Below the pieces are notes generated by a model. The model did no database searches. It was given only the letters and a program-made list of their open reading frames with translations, and had not been told where the DNA came from. A stretch of 56,837 nt of DNA from Roseiarcus sp049509635 (GTDB lineage: Bacteria > Pseudomonadota > Alphaproteobacteria > Rhizobiales > Beijerinckiaceae): the NCBI GenBank assembly GCA_049509635.1, contig JBEKZS010000033.1, forward strand, positions 1 to 56,837. Direction: 5' to 3'. The translations under genes and the position numbers were made by a program. Shown here piece after piece: positions 51,554 to 56,837 of this stretch; the stretch's first letter is position 1; each line of letters opens with the position of its first letter.

Positions 51554-54500
51554 CTATTCCGCCGCTTGCGGCTGCTCTTCGCCCCAATCCTTCTCGACGC
51601 CTTCGGCTCCGTCCGGTGGGGCTGTCGCGCGTCTGGTCTTGCCGTGCGACAGCCAGTTGGAGAGACGGTCGAGATAGATGTAGATGACCGGCGTGGTGAA
51701 GAGGGTCAGCGCCTGGCTCACCGCCAGGCCGCCCACCATCGCGTAGCCGAGCGGTTGTCGCAGTTCTGAGCCGGTCCCCGTGCCCAACATCAACGGAACC
51801 CCGCCCAGCATCGCCGCCATGGTCGTCATCATGATCGGGCGGAATCGCAACAGCGCCGCCTTTCGGATCGACTGTTCGGTCGAAAGATGTTCGTCGCGCT
51901 CGGCGGCGATCGCAAAATCGACCATCATGATGCCGTTCTTCTTGACGATCCCGATCAGCAGGATGAGGCCGATCAAGCCGATCAGGCTGAACTCGAAGCC
52001 GAACAGCATGAGGGTCGCCAGCGCCCCGAACCCGGCCGAAGGCAGGGTCGAAAGGATCGTCAGCGGGTGGATGAAGCTCTCGTAGAGGACGCCGAGGATC
52101 AGATAGACGACGATCAGCGCCGCGAGGATCAGCAGCGGCACCGTCGACAGTGAATCCTGGAACGCCTGCGCATTGCCCTGGAACGTCGTGGTCAGCGCCC
52201 CAGGCAAATGCAATTCCGCCTCGGCGCGTTGTATCGCGCTCGTGGCAGGTCCGAGCGCCACGCCTTCACCGAGATTGAAGCTGATCGTGACCGCGGGGAA
52301 CTGCGATTGGTGGCTGATCGACAGCGGTGCGATCTTGGCCGTCGTCCATCTGGCGAACGCGCTCAGCGGCACCATCTGCCCGGTGGTCGGCGACCGGATG
52401 TACAGTTTGTCGAGGCTGTTCGGATCACCCTGTAGCCGGGGCGTGATTTCCTCGATCACATTGTATGTGTTGACCTGGGTGAAATATTGCGCGACTTGCC
52501 GCTGACCGAAGGCGTCGTACAGCGTGTCGTCGATCAGCTGCGGCTGGATGCCGAACCTGGACGCCATGTCGCGATCGATCGCGATGGTGAGCGTCGTCCC
52601 GGCGCTCTGCTGATCGGTCGCTAGGTCGCGCAGTTGGGGCAGCGTGGCGAACTTCGCCATGATCTTCGGGATCCAGGCGTTGAGTTCATCGATGTTGGCG
52701 TCCTGCACCGTGTACTGGAATTGCGTTCGCGCCGCGCGCGCGCCGACGTTGACGTCCTGCGCCGCCTGCAGGAAGAGCCGCGCGCCCTCGACCTTTGCGA
52801 GCTTCGGCCGCAGGCGGGCGATGATCTGGAACGCGTTGGCCGACCTCTCGTCGCGTGGCTTTAGCGTGATGAACATGCGTCCGTTGTTCTGCGCGGTGGT
52901 GCCGACGCCGGCGCCGAGCGCCATTGCGACGGTGTCGACGTCGGGGTCGGCCTGGACGATGGCGCCGAGCTCCTCCTGCTTCTTCATCATCGCCGCGAAG
53001 GAAATGTCCTGCGGGGCGTCGGAATTGCCGAACAGGATGCCGGTGTCCTGCTGCGGAAAGAAGCCCTTGGGGATGACGACGAACAAATAGCCAGTCGCGC
53101 AAACCGTCGCCAGGAAGACCATCATCGTCGCAAATTGACGGCGGAGGACGAAATCGAGCCCTCTTTCGTATCCGTCGGCAAGCGCCGCGAAGCCGCGTTC
53201 GCTCAGCATGTAGAGCCGGCCGTGCTTCTCCTTCGCGTGTTCCTTGAGGAAGCGCGAGGCCATCATGGGCGTGAGCGTCAAGGACACGAGGGCGGAGACG
53301 GCGATCGTCATCGTCAGGGTGATGGCGAATTCCCGGAACAGGCGACCGATGATGCCATTCATCAGCAGCAGCGGGATCAGGACGGCGACCAGCGAGAGCG
53401 AAATCGAGATGATGGTGAAACCGATCTCGCCGGCGCCCTTGAGGGCGGCGCGCATCGGGGTCTCGCCCTGCTCCACGTAACGCGTGATGTTCTCGAGCAT
53501 GACGATCGCGTCGTCGACGACGAAGCCGACCGCGATCGTGAGCGCCATCAGCGAGAGATTGTCGAGACTGTAGCCGGCCATCCACATCAGCGCGCAGGCG
53601 CCGAGCAGCGCCAGCGGCACGGTGACGCTCGGGATCAGCGTCGCCGCCACGCTCCTGAGAAAGACGAAGATGACCATCACTACCAGAGCGATCGTCAGCG
53701 CGAGCGTAAACTGCACGTCCTGTACCGCCGCGCGGATGGTCGTGGTGCGATCGGACAGCACGGAAATATGGATGTTGGCGGGAATGGCCGCTTGCAGATG
53801 CGTCATGGTCTGGTTGATCTTGGCGACCGTCTTGATGACATTGGCGCCCGGCATCTTGAAGATGACGAGAAACACGTCGCGCTTGCCGTTGCCCCAGGCC
53901 GCCTGGGTGTCGTCGGCTGGACCGGCGACCGCCTCGCCGATGTCGCGCACCCGCACCGGGGCGCCGTTTCGATAGGCGACGATGACGTTGTTCCACTCCT
54001 CCGCCTTCGTCAGTTGATCGTTGTCGAAAATCGTGAACGATTGCCTGGCGCCGTTGATGTTGCCCTTGGGGCTGTCGACCGTCGCAATGCCGATCTGGGC
54101 GCGGACGTCCTCGAGCTGGAGATTCTTTTCGACCAGCTTGGCGGGGTCGATCTGTACCCGGATCGCCGGCGTCTGCTGGCCACCGACGCGCACCAGCGAG
54201 ACGCCTGAGATCTGGCTGATCTGCTGCGCGAGGATGTTCTCGGCATTGTCGTCGACCTCGGTGATCGGCGCTACATCGGAATAGACGGATAGGATCAGGA
54301 TCGGCGTGTCCGACGGATTGACCTTCCGGTAGGTCGGCGGACTTGGAAGATCCTTGGGCAACTGGCCGGACGCGGCGTTGATCGCGCCCTGGACATCGTT
54401 GGCCGCGGCGTCGATGTTGCGGTCGAGATCGAACTGCACCGTCACCGCGGTCGCGCCAAGCGAACTCGTCGAGGTCATCTGGGAAACGCCGGGAATCTGA

Positions 54501-54721
54501 GCGATCTGCCGCTCGAGCGGCTGGGCGACGGATGACGCCATCGTGTCGGGCGAGGCGCCCGGCAGCGACGCGCTCACCGTGATCGTCGGAAAGTCGATCT
54601 GCGGCAGGGGCGCGACCGGCAGGAGCGGATAGGCGACGAGGCCCGCCAGCAGGATCGCCGCCATCAGCAAGGTGGTCGCGACGGGATGTCGGATGAAGAC
54701 GCCGGATACGCCGCCGTTCAT
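51554..54721 (-). CDS. RND multidrug efflux permease, MdtB/MdtC-like (HAE1 family)
   Basis: The 1,055-residue protein has the RND layout of 12 transmembrane helices with two large periplasmic loops after helices 1 and 7. The beginning MNGGVSGVFIRHPVATTLLMAAI and DFPTITVSASLPGASPDTMASSVAQPLERQIAQIPGV is the MdtB/MdtC style rather than AcrB. Helix 4 has FVVDDAIVMLEN with the two proton-relay aspartates; GGVPLMLGTGTGSELRQPLGYAMVGGL is the conserved helix 11 region. It exports drugs, bile salts or metals using the proton gradient, with the adaptor encoded four bases upstream. No outer-membrane channel gene is adjacent. Confidence 0.94.
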   Translation of the reverse strand: MNGGVSGVFIRHPVATTLLMAAILLAGLVAYPLLPVAPLPQIDFPTITVSASLPGASPDTMASSVAQPLERQIAQIPGVSQMTSTSSLGATAVTVQFDLDRNIDAAANDVQGAINAASGQLPKDLPSPPTYRKVNPSDTPILILSVYSDVAPITEVDDNAENILAQQISQISGVSLVRVGGQQTPAIRVQIDPAKLVEKNLQLEDVRAQIGIATVDSPKGNINGARQSFTIFDNDQLTKAEEWNNVIVAYRNGAPVRVRDIGEAVAGPADDTQAAWGNGKRDVFLVIFKMPGANVIKTVAKINQTMTHLQAAIPANIHISVLSDRTTTIRAAVQDVQFTLALTIALVVMVIFVFLRSVAATLIPSVTVPLALLGACALMWMAGYSLDNLSLMALTIAVGFVVDDAIVMLENITRYVEQGETPMRAALKGAGEIGFTIISISLSLVAVLIPLLLMNGIIGRLFREFAITLTMTIAVSALVSLTLTPMMASRFLKEHAKEKHGRLYMLSERGFAALADGYERGLDFVLRRQFATMMVFLATVCATGYLFVVIPKGFFPQQDTGILFGNSDAPQDISFAAMMKKQEELGAIVQADPDVDTVAMALGAGVGTTAQNNGRMFITLKPRDERSANAFQIIARLRPKLAKVEGARLFLQAAQDVNVGARAARTQFQYTVQDANIDELNAWIPKIMAKFATLPQLRDLATDQQSAGTTLTIAIDRDMASRFGIQPQLIDDTLYDAFGQRQVAQYFTQVNTYNVIEEITPRLQGDPNSLDKLYIRSPTTGQMVPLSAFARWTTAKIAPLSISHQSQFPAVTISFNLGEGVALGPATSAIQRAEAELHLPGALTTTFQGNAQAFQDSLSTVPLLILAALIVVYLILGVLYESFIHPLTILSTLPSAGFGALATLMLFGFEFSLIGLIGLILLIGIVKKNGIMMVDFAIAAERDEHLSTEQSIRKAALLRFRPIMMTTMAAMLGGVPLMLGTGTGSELRQPLGYAMVGGLAVSQALTLFTTPVIYIYLDRLSNWLSHGKTRRATAPPDGAEGVEKDWGEEQPQAAE

Positions 54722-54725
54722 GGGG

Positions 54726-55940
54726 TCAGCTCCCCGAGGCGGCCGCGGCGCCCACGGCGACCGGCGAGCCGTTCTGGATGACGTACTGCCCGGCCGTGAT
54801 CACGCGTTCGCCCTCATCGACGCCCTTTTCGATCACGGCGCGATCCTGGTCCTGCCGCCGCACGATCACCGGCCGCAACACCGCCCGATCCCGGTCGTCG
54901 ACCACATAGACGAAGAAGCCGTCGGGACCGCGCTGCAGCGCCGCCTCCGGCACGACGACGACGTTGTCGAGCGTGCCGACCGTCAGGCGCGTGGAGACCG
55001 CGAGACCCGGCCACAGGGCGCTATCCTTGTTGGCGAATTCGGCCTTGAGCCGGATCGAGCCCGCCGCGGCGTCCACCTGATTGTCGGTCACGGTCAGCCT
55101 GCCGCCGGCGAGCGGCGCGTTGTCGGCGGAATTGAGCGCCTGCACCTCGGGCGCGCCCGCCGCAAGGGCGAGGTTGATGCGCGTCACTTCGTCCTGCGGC
55201 GCCGTGAAGACGACCGCGATCGGCTGGAGCTGGGCGATCGTGACGATTCCGGTCTGCTGGGCCGCTGCGACGATATTGCCTTCGTCGACGAGCCGGAAGC
55301 CGGTGCGGCCGGAAATCGGCGCGCGGATCGTCGTATAGTCGAGTTGCACCGCGGCGGCGTCGATCGCCGCCGCGTCGGCGGCGATCTGCGCGATCAATTG
55401 CGAAACGAGCGCGCTCTGGGTGTCGAGCTGCTGCTGAGTAGCGAAGCTCTGCTTGGCGAGCGTCGCGTAACGCTGGAGATCCAGTCTGGCGTTGGCGAGG
55501 TTGGCGTCGTCCTGCGACTTTTTCGCCTTGGCCTGGTCGAGCGCGGCCTGATACGGGCGCGGATCGATCTGCGCGACGAGATCGCCCGCCTTGACCATCT
55601 GGCCCTCGGCGAAGCCGATCTTGACGACCTGACCGTCGACGCGGGTGCGAACCGTCACCGTGTTGTAGGCCTGCACCTGGCCCAGCCCCTCGAGATAGAG
55701 CGGGAAGTCGGCGCGCTCGGCGCGCGCGACCGAGACCGGGGCCGGCGGCCCCTCCTTGGCCGCAGCCGACGCAGCCTGTTGCGGGCGCGCTTTGAAGGCC
55801 TCCGGCAGCATCGCGTTCAGCCGGCGCGCGTAGCCGCCCGCCGTCGGCGACCACTTCTCGGCCGTGTCGGGGGCATAGACGCAATACAGACCGCCGGCGA
55901 CGATCAGCGCGAGAAGGACTCCAAGACGACGAAACTTCAT
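54726..55940 (-). CDS. RND efflux periplasmic adaptor (MdtA-like)
   Basis: The 404-residue membrane-fusion protein has an N-terminal hydrophobic anchor (FRRLGVLLALIVAGGLYCVYAP), a lipoyl/barrel-sandwich domain (VSVARAERADFPLYLEGLGQVQAYNTVTVRTRVDGQVVKIGFAEGQMVKAGDLVAQIDPRPYQAALDQAKAK) and an alpha-hairpin followed by the beta-barrel (APISGRTGFRLVDEGNIV). It bridges the permease to an outer-membrane channel. The operon begins with this gene; the permease follows after four bases. Confidence 0.94.
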   Translation of the reverse strand: MKFRRLGVLLALIVAGGLYCVYAPDTAEKWSPTAGGYARRLNAMLPEAFKARPQQAASAAAKEGPPAPVSVARAERADFPLYLEGLGQVQAYNTVTVRTRVDGQVVKIGFAEGQMVKAGDLVAQIDPRPYQAALDQAKAKKSQDDANLANARLDLQRYATLAKQSFATQQQLDTQSALVSQLIAQIAADAAAIDAAAVQLDYTTIRAPISGRTGFRLVDEGNIVAAAQQTGIVTIAQLQPIAVVFTAPQDEVTRINLALAAGAPEVQALNSADNAPLAGGRLTVTDNQVDAAAGSIRLKAEFANKDSALWPGLAVSTRLTVGTLDNVVVVPEAALQRGPDGFFVYVVDDRDRAVLRPVIVRRQDQDRAVIEKGVDEGERVITAGQYVIQNGSPVAVGAAAASGS

Positions 55941-56135
55941 TCCTCAACCTCGGCTTGGGCGACGCTCAGGCGCGCGGCGCCGACAGTCCGCCCGGGCGGC
56001 CGGCAAGACGCGCGCCACATTTCGGATCGACAATAGCAGCGAACCCTTACGCGAAGGACGCCATCAACCAGAGTTGATCCGCAGCCGCGGCCAAACACCA
56101 GGCGCGCGCTGTCGATATCCCGGCCGGAGCCGCCC

Positions 56136-56837
56136 TCACCAGCGGATCAGCGACGCGCCCCAGGTGAAGCCGCCGCCCATCGCCTCGATCATGACGAGGT
56201 CGCCTTTCCCGATGCGGCCGTCCCTGCAGGCGGCGTCGAGCGCCAACGGGATCGACGCGGCGGAGGTGTTGCCGTGGAGATCGACGGTGACGACGACTTT
56301 TTCCGGCGCAATGCCGAGCTTGTCGGCCGAGGCGTCGATGATGCGCCGATTCGCCTGGTGCGGCACGAACCAGTCGATGTCGGCCGCCGTGACGCCGGCG
56401 TCGGCGAAGCACGCCTTGACGACATCGGTCACCATGCCGACGGCATGGCGGAAGACCTCCCTGCCCTCCATGCGCAGATGGCCGACCGTCCGGGTCGTCG
56501 AAGGACCGCCGTCGACGTAGAGCTTGGCGCGGTGCCGGCCATCGGAGCGAAGCTGCGAAGTGATGATTCCGGGCGAGTCGAGCCCGCCCTCGGTCTCCTG
56601 CGCCTCCAGCACGATGGCGCCGGCGCCGTCGCCGAACAGCACGCAGGTGGCCCGATCCTCCCAATCGAGCAGCCGCGAGAATGTCTCGGCGCCGATCACC
56701 AGCGCCCGCTTGTGCGATCCGGAGACCAGAAACTTGTCGGCGGTCGTCGTCGCGAACACAAAGCCCGAACAGACCGCCTGCAGGTCGAACGCGACGCCAT
56801 GATGGATTTCGAGATTGGCCTGGACCTGGGTCGCGAC
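56136..56837 (-). CDS. fabH: 3-oxoacyl-ACP synthase III family protein (partial, 5' end outside window)
   Basis: The 233 residues seen are the C-terminal two thirds of a beta-ketoacyl-ACP synthase III. The catalytic Cys is in AVCSGF, the His in VPHQANRRI and the Asn in LHGNTSAASIP, so all three active-site residues are in this part. The end GGGFTWGASLIRW is standard. It starts fatty-acid chains by joining acetyl-CoA to malonyl-ACP. The gene extends beyond 56837. A 195-base spacer separates it from the RND adaptor gene. Confidence 0.93.
   Translation of the reverse strand, partial: VATQVQANLEIHHGVAFDLQAVCSGFVFATTTADKFLVSGSHKRALVIGAETFSRLLDWEDRATCVLFGDGAGAIVLEAQETEGGLDSPGIITSQLRSDGRHRAKLYVDGGPSTTRTVGHLRMEGREVFRHAVGMVTDVVKACFADAGVTAADIDWFVPHQANRRIIDASADKLGIAPEKVVVTVDLHGNTSAASIPLALDAACRDGRIGKGDLVMIEAMGGGFTWGASLIRW

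Overview
The window reads as chromosomal DNA of a high-GC (roughly two-thirds or more G+C by eye) alphaproteobacterium, most likely of the order Hyphomicrobiales/Rhizobiales (Beijerinckiaceae, Methylocystaceae or Roseiarcaceae-like). This is inferred from codon use, a DmeF-type metal exporter, a FixLJ-style two-component pair, a giant polar-type coiled-coil protein facing an Hpt gene, an MlaEFD-type MCE operon and a TfuA/YcaO pair. No rRNA, tRNA, CRISPR array, transposase or phage gene was seen.

Layout. 1-2.7 kb: end of a membrane protein, a small membrane protein, a glutathione S-transferase and a secreted S10 carboxypeptidase. 2.9-3.8 kb: a non-coding-looking cassette (promoter, short ORF, 123-bp tandem repeats, large palindrome). 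3.8-9.3 kb, all on the minus strand: a SARP/BTAD regulator, a 61-residue peptide gene, a YcaO enzyme, a TfuA protein and nagA. The middle three look like an uncharacterised RiPP (ribosomally made, modified peptide) locus and are the main point of interest. 9.8-20 kb: small transporter, secreted protein, NAD(P)-binding protein, dmeF with the decayed end of a regulator gene beside it, icd, an MFS/M20 amidohydrolase pair, and alaS. 20-25.3 kb: patatin phospholipase and a cupin-dctPQM TRAP operon.

25.6-26.7 kb: a second copy of the 2.9-3.6 kb cassette followed by a cupin pseudogene. 26.7-28.7 kb: ferredoxin reductase, ferredoxin and Hpt protein. 29.0-33.9 kb: a ~1,630-residue membrane-anchored coiled-coil protein with an apparent frameshift near its 3' end. 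33.9-37.9 kb: four-gene MCE lipid-transport operon (permease, ATPase, MCE protein, lipoprotein). 38-39.4 kb: repeat-rich spacer with an orphan Flp pilin gene. 39.4-41.8 kb: MASE1 histidine kinase and FixJ-type regulator.

42-47 kb: UDP-glucuronate decarboxylase, nucleoside hydrolase, D-lyxose isomerase, pyrophosphatase and a GNAT acetyltransferase. 47-51.2 kb: sulfonate use (ssuD divergent from ssuACB). 51.5-56.8 kb: RND efflux pump (permease and adaptor) and the 3' part of a fabH-type gene.

Starts were chosen by Shine-Dalgarno fit, signal peptides and family length. Promoters and terminators were read by eye and are tentative.
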